A stretch of 64,000 bases of DNA from JANMDU01 sp031375105 (lineage in GTDB: Bacteria; Pseudomonadota; Gammaproteobacteria; Burkholderiales; Burkholderiaceae_C), in assembly GCA_031375105.1 (NCBI GenBank), contig JANMHJ010000021.1:62001-126000 (forward strand), read 5' to 3'. The position numbers and the translations under genes were made by a program. Within the stretch, counting starts at the first letter, position 1, and each line of letters starts with the position of its first letter. Below are positions 34,480-42,783 of this stretch, one piece after another. Below the pieces are notes generated by a model, which searched no databases, had not been told where the DNA came from, and worked only from the letters and a program-made list of their open reading frames with translations.

Positions 34480-34911
34480 TTACGCGGCCAAATTCAGATC
34501 ATGCCGCACGATCTCGTAGCCGCCTTCGCTGTAGTGCTTCCAGCGTTGACGGGCCGTTTGCCGATCTGCCTCATCTTGGCTGACCACCTCGATGACGCGC
34601 TCAAAAGTATCAAAACCCTCTTGCACAGCCTGCGTCAGGTTGACCAGCACCTGCCGGCCATGGCCTTGCGGCGCAGTGGTGCAAAGCCAAATCGGCGTGA
34701 TGTCGCTTTGCTCGGCCGTCATGCTTTCAACGCGCCCATGCGGCACAAAATCCAATGCGCTGAAGCTCCACAACTGCTCATCGAGCTTGGCAAGCAAGGC
34801 AGCATCGCCCACCACAGCCACCGTGCTGCCGCTGGCCGACGCTTTACGCAACAGCCGACACGCATAGGCCAGCTTACCGGGTGCGTTAAAGTGAAAGGCG
34901 ATCGTAGGCAT
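34480..34911 (-). CDS. holC: DNA polymerase III chi subunit
   Basis: 143 residues. Chi links the clamp loader to SSB. Family blocks are IAFHFNAPGKLAYACRLLRKA (residues 4-24), LWSFSALDFVPHG (about 47-59), and the terminal RWKHYSEGGYEIVRHD. The order pepA-holC is standard in Burkholderiales and many proteobacteria. The gap to pepA is filled by repeat copy 12. Confidence 0.93.
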   Translation of the reverse strand: MPTIAFHFNAPGKLAYACRLLRKASASGSTVAVVGDAALLAKLDEQLWSFSALDFVPHGRVESMTAEQSDITPIWLCTTAPQGHGRQVLVNLTQAVQEGFDTFERVIEVVSQDEADRQTARQRWKHYSEGGYEIVRHDLNLAA

Positions 34912-34921
34912 ACAGAGATAA

Positions 34922-34985
34922 GCTATCTATTTAGTAGCAAACTATGCAGATTTCTTAAGGGCAACAGGCCGTTTTTCCTTAAAGT
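34922..34985 (+). repeat. palindromic repeat family, copy 12, overlapping the pepA 3' end
   Basis: GCTATCTATTTAGTAGCA, AACTATGCAGA, TTTCTTAAGGGCAA and CAGGCCGTTTTTCCTTAAAG. The pepA stop codon (34942-34944) lies within it and the last 12 or so pepA codons are repeat sequence. Confidence 0.85.
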
Positions 34986-36459
34986 TGAGCAAAAACTTCA
35001 TAAGCAGGGGCACAGGCCGCCCGGTCGAGCCTTTGGCCGCGCCGCTTTTCCAGGCGGTGCCTGCAATGTCCAAATGTGCCCATGGGTACTTAGTAGCAAA
35101 GCGTTGCAAAAACTTCGCTGCGGTGATCGCACCGCCCATGCGGCCTGCCACGTTGGCCACATCGGCGAAATTGGTTTTCAGGCCTTCAGCATACTCGTCA
35201 TCCAGCGGCATGCGCCAAGCCAAATCTTGCGCGGCCTCACCTGCTGCCAACAGCTGAGCGGCCAAAGAATCATCGCTGCTGAACAAGCCGCTGCGCACCG
35301 CACCCAGCGCCACCACACAGGCACCAGTGAGCGTGGCAATATCCACCACGGCAGCGGGTTTGAAGCGCTCGGCATAGGTGAGTGCGTCACACAAAATCAA
35401 GCGGCCTTCGGCATCGGTGTTGAGATTTTCAATCGTTTGCCCGCTCATGCTGGTCACCACATCGCCGGGCTTGACGGCATGACCTGAAGGCATGTTTTCA
35501 CAACTGGGAATCAGGCCAATCACATTGATTTTTGGCTTAGACACCGACAGCGCCTTGAACACGCCCAGCACGCTGGCCGCACCACACATATCGAATTTCA
35601 TCTCATCCATTTCAGCGGAGGGCTTGATGGAAATGCCGCCCGTATCAAAAGTAATACCTTTACCAACAAGCACGGTGGGCGCAACCGTTTTGGCCGCGCC
35701 TTGGTACTTCAACACGATAAAACGCAGTGGCTCGTCTGAACCCTGCGCCACTGACATGAACGAACCCATCTTCAGCCTAGCCACTTCTTTTGGCCCAAGC
35801 ACCTCGCAGCTGACCGGCGACTTGCCCGCAGCCAAGCTCTGGGCCGCTTTGGCCAGCAAAGTGGGTGTCGCGTGGTTGGCTGGGCGATTGCCCCATTCCT
35901 TAGCAAAAGCCACGCCTGCAAGGCAGGCCAACGCCTCATCAAATGCGGCCTGCACGGGCTTGGGATCGCTCACTCCCAGACTCAACACTTCAATTTTTGG
36001 CGCAGCGGGTTTGTTTTTGGTCGTGCTGTAGCTGTACAGCGCAGCCTCAGCGGCATGCAGAGCGGTTTGAATCGCCTCTGGCTGAGCGTCCATCGCCCAT
36101 ACCAGCAGCGCTTGTGCAGGAGCCGATTTAGCTTCTGTTTTGGCAGCAGACGGCTTGAAGGCGGCCAAAGCGCTCGATACCGCTTTACTCACGTCTTTGG
36201 CCGCCCCTGTGCCCACGCCCGCCAGCATCACACGCACCGGCTTCACGCCAGCCACGCCATAGGCTTGCAGCAATTGCCCCGCAGAGCCATCAAAATCACC
36301 AGCCTCTTGCGCCTGCGCGAGCAAGGCCGAGAGGCCATCGGTGGCTGGAGCCGCTTTATCAGCCTTGCCAGCAGCTTGCTTGCCTACCAAAACCACCACA
36401 CAGGCAGCGGACGTGCGGGCTGCTTGCGCTAGTCCCATTTTTTTCAATTCAAAGTCCAT
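34942..36459 (-). CDS. pepA: leucyl aminopeptidase (cytosol aminopeptidase)
   Basis: 505 residues. Family M17 metallo-aminopeptidase; signature NTDAEGRLILCDAL near residue 345, metal ligands in VGKGITFDTGGISIKPS and MDEMKFDMCGAASV. PepA also binds DNA in E. coli. The N-terminal half contains Ala-rich low-complexity stretches. The C-terminus after LLNF (KEKRPVALKKSA) is encoded by repeat copy 12 and is unlikely to match orthologues. Confidence 0.95.
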   Translation of the reverse strand: MDFELKKMGLAQAARTSAACVVVLVGKQAAGKADKAAPATDGLSALLAQAQEAGDFDGSAGQLLQAYGVAGVKPVRVMLAGVGTGAAKDVSKAVSSALAAFKPSAAKTEAKSAPAQALLVWAMDAQPEAIQTALHAAEAALYSYSTTKNKPAAPKIEVLSLGVSDPKPVQAAFDEALACLAGVAFAKEWGNRPANHATPTLLAKAAQSLAAGKSPVSCEVLGPKEVARLKMGSFMSVAQGSDEPLRFIVLKYQGAAKTVAPTVLVGKGITFDTGGISIKPSAEMDEMKFDMCGAASVLGVFKALSVSKPKINVIGLIPSCENMPSGHAVKPGDVVTSMSGQTIENLNTDAEGRLILCDALTYAERFKPAAVVDIATLTGACVVALGAVRSGLFSSDDSLAAQLLAAGEAAQDLAWRMPLDDEYAEGLKTNFADVANVAGRMGGAITAAKFLQRFATKYPWAHLDIAGTAWKSGAAKGSTGRPVPLLMKFLLNFKEKRPVALKKSA

Positions 36460-36523
36460 GCGATACTCTCAAAAAGGAGTGCAGGCCACGTTGGCGCAGC
36501 ATCTCCGGCGTTGAACAACTGCA

Positions 36524-37690
36524 ATGTTATTCCATTCCTCCATCCGCCAAGAACTGGCACGCAGCTTTGTTGCTACTTTGGTCGTTTTGATCACCGTGGT
36601 GATGAGCATGATGCTGATCCGCTCGCTCGGCCTGGCCGCGCGCGGCAGCGTGAACCCGCGCGACGTGATCATGTTCATGAGTTATGCGGTGCTCGGGCAT
36701 TTGGCCACCATCATGACGCTCTCGCTCTTCATCGCCGTGACCAACACGCTCTCGCGCATGTACCGCGACTCAGAAATGGCCGTCTGGTTTGCCTCGGGGC
36801 GTGGGCTGTCTGGTTTTGTCAGCCCGGTGCTTCGTTTTGCTTGGCCAATTCTTTTGGCGATTGCCGGGCTGGCGCTGGTGGTGTGGCCTTGGACGGCGCA
36901 GCAAACCAACAAACTGCGCAGCCAATATGAGCAGCGCAGCGATTTGGACCGCGTCTCCATCGGGCAGTTTCAAGAAAACGCTTCCGGTTCGCGCGTCTTC
37001 TTCGTGGAAGCGACCGATGCCAATCCAAGTAAAGCCACCGCACCATCCACCGCCTCCCCCACCGACACAGTTGCCAACTTAGCCAACCGCCAAGCGCGCA
37101 ACATCTTCGTCTCAGAGACCGATGGCAACAAGCAAATCATTACATCTGCCAAAAGCGGGCGCGTTGAGACCCTCCAATCGGATCAATTCGTCGTGCTGCA
37201 AAACGGCCAACGCATGGAGCAATCCAAAGACAATGCCCTTGTCAAAGTGATTGAATTCGAGCAATATTCTGTCTTGGCCAATGCGTCGCGCTTAGCTGCA
37301 GGCGCTGTGGTGCCAGCTAAATCACTCGACACGATGGATTTGCTGCTCACGCCCACGCCGCTGCATTTGGCTGAGTTAAGCTGGCGGCTGGGCCTGGCGC
37401 TCGCAGCGTTCAACCTGCTGATGCTTGCCCTGCTGCTGTCTGCCGTCAACCCACGCGCTGGGCGCGGCTTTGGCATCGCATTTGCCTTGCTCGCCTTCGT
37501 AGTCTATTACAACCTGCTCAACGTCGGTTTCTCCCGCATCGCCAATGGCCGCACAGAATTCGCCGTTTGGATGCTCGCGCTGCATGGCGGCGTATTTGCG
37601 TTGACGCTGCTGTGGATGACAGTTCGGCATAACCAATGGTCTTGGCGGCAACTGCTGCCGCGCCGTCCGGCCCAGCTTCAAACGGCCTGA
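36524..37690 (+). CDS. lptF: LPS export permease LptF
   Basis: 388 residues. With LptG and LptB it extracts lipopolysaccharide from the inner membrane. Three membrane segments near the N-terminus (about 15-120), a periplasmic beta-jellyroll domain (about 125-290), then three C-terminal segments. A Ser/Thr/Pro-rich stretch near residues 165-188 in the periplasmic domain is longer than I would expect. Divergent from pepA and followed four bases later by lptG. Confidence 0.93.
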   Translation: MLFHSSIRQELARSFVATLVVLITVVMSMMLIRSLGLAARGSVNPRDVIMFMSYAVLGHLATIMTLSLFIAVTNTLSRMYRDSEMAVWFASGRGLSGFVSPVLRFAWPILLAIAGLALVVWPWTAQQTNKLRSQYEQRSDLDRVSIGQFQENASGSRVFFVEATDANPSKATAPSTASPTDTVANLANRQARNIFVSETDGNKQIITSAKSGRVETLQSDQFVVLQNGQRMEQSKDNALVKVIEFEQYSVLANASRLAAGAVVPAKSLDTMDLLLTPTPLHLAELSWRLGLALAAFNLLMLALLLSAVNPRAGRGFGIAFALLAFVVYYNLLNVGFSRIANGRTEFAVWMLALHGGVFALTLLWMTVRHNQWSWRQLLPRRPAQLQTA

Positions 37691-37694
37691 ACCC

Positions 37695-38840
37695 ATGCAA
37701 ACCATCCGCCGCCTTCTGCACCGCGAAATCTGGATCTCCGTGGCCTTCGTGGCGCTGGCCTTCCTTACGCTGTTTTCGTTTTTCGATCTGGTTGAAGAAC
37801 TCGGCGACATCGGCAAAGGCCCCGCCAACAAGCCCTACAGCCTGATTCATGCCGCGCTCTACACTCTGCTCTGGGCACCGAGCCGTTTGTATGAGCTGCT
37901 GCCAATTGCCGTGTTAATTGGCAGCATTTTCGTGATGGCGCGTTTGGCGCAAAGCTCCGAATTCACCATCTTGCGCACCAGTGGCATGGGCCCTTGGCGT
38001 GCCCTCAAAACCCTACTCTGGATGGGCTTGGCCTTCACCGTGCTCACCTTCGCTCTAGGCGACTACATCGCGCCGCAAGCCACCCGCACAGCACAGCTGC
38101 TTAAAAGCAAATTCATGGGCCAAATCAGCATCGGGCAAACCGGTGCTTGGCTCAAAGATCGCCAACAATTTTCTAGCTATGCCGTCAACGTGGGTGCGCT
38201 CGATCCCGATGGCAGCATGCGCAATGTGAAGATTTACGAATTCAACTCCAAAGGCCAAATTTTGGCGACAGTACAAGCTGCAAGCGGCGAATTTGAAGAC
38301 GATGCTTGGCTGCTCAAGCAAGCCCAACGCCAAGAGTTTTTCTTACCTGAATCCACTCCCACCGGCAGCGCCACGCTCTCTGCCAACCCCGACAAAACCC
38401 GCGTCGAGCGCAGTCAACAAATGACCGAATGGCGCTGGCCAACGGGCATCAGCGCGGAGATGGTCTCGGTCGCTCTACTCAAGCCCGAGCGCATGCGTAC
38501 GCTGGATCTTTTCCAATACATCCGCCACCTGCAAGCCAACGGCCAAACTTCTCAGCGCTACGAAATTGAATTCTGGCGCAAGGTGTTTTATCCGCTCAGT
38601 TGCTTGGTGATGATGGTGTTGGCTCTGCCCTTTGCCTATTTGCATTTCAGAACCGGTGCCATCAGCGGTTATGTGTTTGCTGGCGTGATGATCGGCATCA
38701 GCTTCTTTCTGCTCAACAACGTGTTTGGCTACGCCGGCAACCTAAACGACTGGGAGCCTTGGATCACAGCCGCCATCCCCGGCTTGATTTATTCGCTCGC
38801 CTCGCTCAGCGCTTTCACTTGGCTGGTTTTACGACAATGA
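37695..38840 (+). CDS. lptG: LPS export permease LptG
   Basis: 381 residues with the same plan as LptF: N-terminal membrane segments (FVALAFLTLFSFFDLVEE), the LFQYIRHLQANGQTSQRYEIEFWRKVFYPLSC coupling region before the last segments, and a periplasmic jellyroll between. Partner of LptF. Its stop overlaps the cbiX start (ATGA). Confidence 0.94.
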   Translation: MQTIRRLLHREIWISVAFVALAFLTLFSFFDLVEELGDIGKGPANKPYSLIHAALYTLLWAPSRLYELLPIAVLIGSIFVMARLAQSSEFTILRTSGMGPWRALKTLLWMGLAFTVLTFALGDYIAPQATRTAQLLKSKFMGQISIGQTGAWLKDRQQFSSYAVNVGALDPDGSMRNVKIYEFNSKGQILATVQAASGEFEDDAWLLKQAQRQEFFLPESTPTGSATLSANPDKTRVERSQQMTEWRWPTGISAEMVSVALLKPERMRTLDLFQYIRHLQANGQTSQRYEIEFWRKVFYPLSCLVMMVLALPFAYLHFRTGAISGYVFAGVMIGISFFLLNNVFGYAGNLNDWEPWITAAIPGLIYSLASLSAFTWLVLRQ

Positions 38841-39292
38841 CGCTATCTCACGCCATGCACCCTGTTGACGGCATCATCCTCTTCGCCCACGGCTCGCGTG
38901 ATCCGCTCTGGCGCGGCCCGATTGAAGCGGTGGCCAAGCGCATCCGCGCCGAGCACCACAAACTACCCGTAGCCTGCGCTTATCTCGAACTATGCGAACC
39001 CAGCCTGATTGATGCCACATCCAGCATGCTGATACAGATCAAGATTGATCATCAAATTGCTATCAATTCAATAGCTAACTATGCTTATTCTATAACGGCT
39101 AGTGGTTCAAAACGCTTAAAAATTCGCATTGTCCCTATGTTCCTCGGCATGGGCAAACATGCGCGGGAAGATTTGCCGGAATTGGCCACCACTCTGCGTT
39201 CAGCACATCCTGAAGTTGAGTTTGAAATCACGCCAACAGTTGGCGAGGATGCACGCGTCACAGCGCTGTTGGCGAGCTTGGCTATAGGCTGA
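38837..39292 (+). CDS. cbiX: sirohydrochlorin chelatase-like protein (CbiX/SirB), carrying an in-frame repeat
   Basis: 151 residues. Class II chelatase fold: GIILFAHGSRDPLWRGPIEAV (metal-binding His about residue 18) and VPMFLGMGKHAREDLPEL (second His about 107). It inserts Co or Fe into sirohydrochlorin for cobalamin or siroheme. Between LIDATSSML and IRIVPMF there are about 27 extra residues (about 68-94), DHQIAINSIANYAYSITASG and on, encoded exactly by repeat copy 13. Relatives of about 120-125 residues lack them. The start ATG overlaps the lptG stop; an alternative start is six codons later. Confidence 0.87.
   Translation: MTLSHAMHPVDGIILFAHGSRDPLWRGPIEAVAKRIRAEHHKLPVACAYLELCEPSLIDATSSMLIQIKIDHQIAINSIANYAYSITASGSKRLKIRIVPMFLGMGKHAREDLPELATTLRSAHPEVEFEITPTVGEDARVTALLASLAIG
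39058..39122 (+). repeat. palindromic repeat family, copy 13, in-frame insertion in cbiX
   Basis: TTGCTATCAATTCAATAGC, TAACTATGC, TTATTCTATAACGGCTA and GTGGTTCAAAACGCTTAAAA. A complete copy inside the coding region without stop codons in the reading frame used. Confidence 0.92.
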
Positions 39293-39338
39293 TCGTTGAG
39301 CAGTGGACAGAGAGCGGGGCGAATGCGAAGCTGTCTTA

Positions 39339-41597
39339 CTAAGCTCTCGCCTCCAAAAGCACCATCATCTGCGCCTCATCGATCACCTCCACACCCAGCT
39401 CTTTGGCTTTATCGAGTTTGCTGCCTGCATCTGCACCCGCCACCACATAACTCGTCTTTTTGCTCACGCTGCCCGAGACTTTTGCGCCCGCAGCTTCGAG
39501 CAAATCTTTGGCTTGATCGCGGCTGAGCGTGGGAAAAGTGCCTGTAAGAACGAAAGTTTTGCCAAGCAGCGGCTGTGGCGCACGCTCAACAGGTTCGCCC
39601 TCAGGCCACTCGATACCGACAGCGCGAAGTTGCTCCATCACCTCGCGGTTATGCGGTTGATCGAAAAAAGTGCGCAGACTGTGAGCCACGATCGGGCCGA
39701 CATCGTTCACTTGAAGCAACTGCTCTTCTGTTGCATCCATGATTGCATCAAGACTCCCGAAATGCTTGGCCAAATCTCGCGCGGTGGATTCGCCGATTTG
39801 GCGAATGCCTAAGCCATACAAAAACCGTGGCAGCGTGGTTTGCTTTGATTTTTGTAGCGCGGCGAGCACGTTCTGTGCGGATTTTTCGGCCATCCTGTCT
39901 AACGCAGCAAGCGAGGTGAGGCCCAAGCGATACAAGTCTGGCAGAGTTTTGATCACGCCTGCGTCCACCAGTTGATCGACCAGCTTGTCGCCCAAGCCTT
40001 CAATATCCAAAGCGCGGCGCTGAGCGAAATGCAAAATCGCTTGTTTGCGCTGCGCGGGGCAAAACAGTCCACCCGTGCAGCGCCAATCGGCCTCATCTTC
40101 TGCTTTGGCGATGGCGGATTGGCATTCGGGGCATAGGCCATTCAGTCGCTTGTAAATGTCTAAAGCCTCACCGCGCTCTGATCCCCGCCCTGATGCTGCT
40201 CGCACCGACTCTAATTGCGTTCGCGCAGAGTTTATCGAAGCGCTGTCTATACCTTCGACAAGCTCGGCCTGAACGGTGTTGAGCACGACGCTCACCACTT
40301 CTGGAATCACGTCCCCCGCCCGCCGCACGATCACCGTGTCGCCCACGCGCACATCCTTGCGATTCGCTTCGCCTTCGTTGTGCAGCGTGGCATTCGTCAC
40401 CGTCACGCCGCCCACGAACACAGGAGCCAATTTTGCAACCGGCGTGAGCTTGCCTGTGCGCCCAACTTGAATGTCAATCGCCAGCACCGTGGTCATCTGC
40501 TCTTGCGCAGGATATTTGTGCGCGACAGCCCAGCGCGGCTCGCGCGTCACAAAGCCCAAGCGCTTTTGCAGCGCGAAGCTGTTGACTTTATAAACCACGC
40601 CGTCGATATCAAACGGTAATGCGTCTCGCTCTTGTGCAACACGTTGGTGATATGCTATTAATTCCGTAGCACCCTGCGCACGTTCCATCAGGGAAGACAC
40701 CGGAAACCCCCAAGATTTCAGGGTTTGCAAGGCTTGCCAATGCGTCTCGAATACAGGTCCGCCGAGATCCGGCGGCGTGACCTCACCAAGGCTATATGCA
40801 AAGAAACTCAAAGGCCGTTGCGCGGCAATTTTTGAATCCAACTGACGCACCGCGCCAGCTGCTGCGTTGCGCGGATTCACAAAAGTTTTCTCGCCTTTCA
40901 CACCTGCCGCAATTTTTCCGCGCTGGCGCTCATTCATCGACTCGAATTCATCGCGGCGCATATACACCTCGCCGCGCACTTCTAGCACGGGCGGTGCATC
41001 AGTGGGCAAGCGCAGCGGAATCTGATGCATGGTACGGATGTTGTGCGTCACGTCTTCTCCCGTCTCGCCATCGCCACGCGTGGCAGCTTGCACGAGGATG
41101 CAATTTTCATAGCGCAAACTCATGGCCAAGCCGTCAAACTTCAGCTCGGCCACGTAGTCGACGGGTGGCGCGTCAGCCCCAAGCTCCAGCTCTTTGCGAA
41201 TACGCGCATCAAAATTCTCTGCACCGGTCGCTTCGGTATCCGTCTCTGTGCGGATCGACAGCATCGGGATCGCGTGCCGCACCGACGCTAGGCCGTCCAT
41301 CACCGTGCCCAGCACGCGCTGCGTCGGCGAATCAGCACTCATCAACTCAGGATGCACCGCCTCCAAAACCTGCAAAAGTTTGAACACACGGTCGTATTCC
41401 GCATCTGGAATTTGCGGATCGTCCAGCACGTAATACTGATGCGCATGATGGTGCAAAAAGGCATGCATTGCGTCGCGCCGCTCTGCGGGCAAGGTCTTCG
41501 AGTCATCCAAAGACACTATTGATTTCATAGCACTCTGCGCAGGTTTTATATGGGCAATATGCCCATTTGACTCTGAAAATAGATCTGGTGTGCTCAT
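39339..41597 (-). CDS. ligA: NAD-dependent DNA ligase LigA with repeat-derived insertions
   Basis: 752 residues; seals nicks in replication and repair. Adenylation site ELKFDGLAMSLRYENC (Lys about residue 150), FDIDGVVYKVNSF, the OB fold, the zinc finger CPECQ...C...C, helix-hairpin-helix motifs and a C-terminal BRCT domain (LLGKTFVLTGTFPTLSRDQAKDLL). It is about 60-80 residues longer than usual. Excess sits in the N-terminal 30 residues (repeat copy 15) and in a stretch at about 437-475 before the zinc finger (REP hairpin at 40219-40274). Copy 14 lies in the adenylation domain without length change. All catalytic motifs are intact. smc-zipA-ligA is the usual order. Confidence 0.95.
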   Translation of the reverse strand: MSTPDLFSESNGHIAHIKPAQSAMKSIVSLDDSKTLPAERRDAMHAFLHHHAHQYYVLDDPQIPDAEYDRVFKLLQVLEAVHPELMSADSPTQRVLGTVMDGLASVRHAIPMLSIRTETDTEATGAENFDARIRKELELGADAPPVDYVAELKFDGLAMSLRYENCILVQAATRGDGETGEDVTHNIRTMHQIPLRLPTDAPPVLEVRGEVYMRRDEFESMNERQRGKIAAGVKGEKTFVNPRNAAAGAVRQLDSKIAAQRPLSFFAYSLGEVTPPDLGGPVFETHWQALQTLKSWGFPVSSLMERAQGATELIAYHQRVAQERDALPFDIDGVVYKVNSFALQKRLGFVTREPRWAVAHKYPAQEQMTTVLAIDIQVGRTGKLTPVAKLAPVFVGGVTVTNATLHNEGEANRKDVRVGDTVIVRRAGDVIPEVVSVVLNTVQAELVEGIDSASINSARTQLESVRAASGRGSERGEALDIYKRLNGLCPECQSAIAKAEDEADWRCTGGLFCPAQRKQAILHFAQRRALDIEGLGDKLVDQLVDAGVIKTLPDLYRLGLTSLAALDRMAEKSAQNVLAALQKSKQTTLPRFLYGLGIRQIGESTARDLAKHFGSLDAIMDATEEQLLQVNDVGPIVAHSLRTFFDQPHNREVMEQLRAVGIEWPEGEPVERAPQPLLGKTFVLTGTFPTLSRDQAKDLLEAAGAKVSGSVSKKTSYVVAGADAGSKLDKAKELGVEVIDEAQMMVLLEARA
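40219..40274. repeat. REP-type hairpin inside ligA
   Basis: GTTC, GCGCA, GAGTTTATCGAAG, a short centre, CTTCGACAAGCTC, GGCCT, GAAC: an imperfect 56-bp palindrome of the GTTCGNNCTGAGCTTGTCGAAG type that is common as an intergenic REP in many proteobacteria. Here it is read in frame as part of LigA residues about 442-459. Confidence 0.8.
40652..40700 (+). repeat. palindromic repeat family, copy 14, inside ligA
   Basis: TATGCTATTAATTCCGTAGC, ACCCTGCGCACG, TTCCATCAGGGA. It is most like copies 1 and 2 and is translated from the opposite strand as LMERAQGATELIAY, in a segment whose length matches other LigA proteins. Confidence 0.65.
41516..41572 (+). repeat. palindromic repeat family, copy 15, in the ligA N-terminus
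   Basis: ACTATTGATTTCATAGCA, CTCTGCGCAGG, TTTTATATGGGCAA and TATGCCCATTTGA. Translated from the opposite strand as SNGHIAHIKPAQSAMKSIVS, residues about 9-27 of the non-conserved N-terminal extension. Confidence 0.85.
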
Positions 41598-41621
41598 GAG
41601 AGCCTGTGAATCAAAAAGGGA

Positions 41622-42701
41622 TCAGCTAAACAAGCGCCGCGCCTGCGCAGAGCCTGCGGCCAGATCGCGGCTTTCGAGCATGTCATACAAATGCTCTAAA
41701 TCTGAGCCAATGGCATCCATGGCATCGCGGGAAATCATGCGCCCCTGGGCATCTGAAATCATGCCATCCATAGAAGCGGCCATGGCAATGGCCACATCGC
41801 GCAAACGCGGATAAGGTTGCTCGCCGCGATCAACCTGCGGCACGTCCAGCGCCAAATCCATGCTGCGCAAGGCAGATTGTTCAGGATCATCCGAGAGCGC
41901 GGCTTGCGTATCAAAATTAAGCGCAAGAATCGGGGGCATACCGGGCGTGGACGCTGGCAAAACCATGCGGCCGGGCATGGCGCCAGCCACAAAACCTTGG
42001 CGAGAAGCATGCTGCTGCACGTAGCCCGTGCTCCAAGCCACATTCTTAGCGCGTAGCGTGAAGCCCAACTGTGCATCATGTGTACTGGCAAACTGATCGA
42101 GCTCACGGCCACGCAACACTTCATCGTGCATCTCAGGAAACTCTGCCACACCGCTCACAGCATCCGCAAACGCCTGCATTTTTTGCACAAACTCAGAAAA
42201 CTCAATCTCATTCAAAGCACCGGTGCGGCTGGCCAGGTGCACGCCCGCTTGAAAGGCACTGTAGCTCTGACCTGCGCGTGGGCTTTCCCACTCAGCTTGC
42301 AAATTCAAACCTTCAATGGCGAAGGCCTTGCTGCCCACGCGCCGCGTGGTGGGCAACACCATCAGTGCCGCTTCGCCAGACAATGGTTCATCCAGTGCGA
42401 TCTTGGCCATCGCATCAATCAAAGCGTCAAGCGCAGGTTTTTTGTCGAGCAACCATTGACTACCAAAGGGAAGTACGGTGGCATCTAAATCACCGGAGAG
42501 CTTGGCATCGAGCTGCCGCTGCAAGGCATCCCCATCAAAGCCAGGTTCTGAACGCGCGTCGGCACCCGTTGACGTCTTTGGCGCAGGCTCAGGTTGCGCC
42601 ACGCGCGGAGCATTGCGCCTTTGTGTCCACGCACTGTGCGCCACCACACCTGCGAGCACGAGGCCGCCAAGAATAGCCAGGCCAAGGGTTAAATTATTCA
42701 T
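41622..42701 (-). CDS. zipA: cell division protein ZipA (ZipA-like)
   Basis: 359 residues. One N-terminal membrane segment (MNNLTLGLAILGGLVLAGVVAHSAW), a Pro/Ala/Asp-rich linker, and a C-terminal FtsZ-binding-like domain (about 215-350). ZipA anchors FtsZ to the membrane at mid-cell. The similarity is weak, as usual for betaproteobacterial ZipA, but the position between smc and ligA is diagnostic. Confidence 0.85.
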   Translation of the reverse strand: MNNLTLGLAILGGLVLAGVVAHSAWTQRRNAPRVAQPEPAPKTSTGADARSEPGFDGDALQRQLDAKLSGDLDATVLPFGSQWLLDKKPALDALIDAMAKIALDEPLSGEAALMVLPTTRRVGSKAFAIEGLNLQAEWESPRAGQSYSAFQAGVHLASRTGALNEIEFSEFVQKMQAFADAVSGVAEFPEMHDEVLRGRELDQFASTHDAQLGFTLRAKNVAWSTGYVQQHASRQGFVAGAMPGRMVLPASTPGMPPILALNFDTQAALSDDPEQSALRSMDLALDVPQVDRGEQPYPRLRDVAIAMAASMDGMISDAQGRMISRDAMDAIGSDLEHLYDMLESRDLAAGSAQARRLFS

Positions 42702-42735
42702 ACAGCCCCCACGCTGCGCACTGCGTGTCTTCGCT

Positions 42736-42751
42736 GCCCCCCCGAGGGGGC
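42736..42751. repeat. GC-rich hairpin between smc and zipA
   Basis: GCCCCC, loop CCGA, GGGGGC. A small stable hairpin in the 82-bp gap. No T-run, so not a classical terminator; it may tune smc/zipA read-through. Confidence 0.5.
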
Positions 42752-42783
42752 GCGCGCATCTAGAGGCGGCTCGTCGTTGCGCA

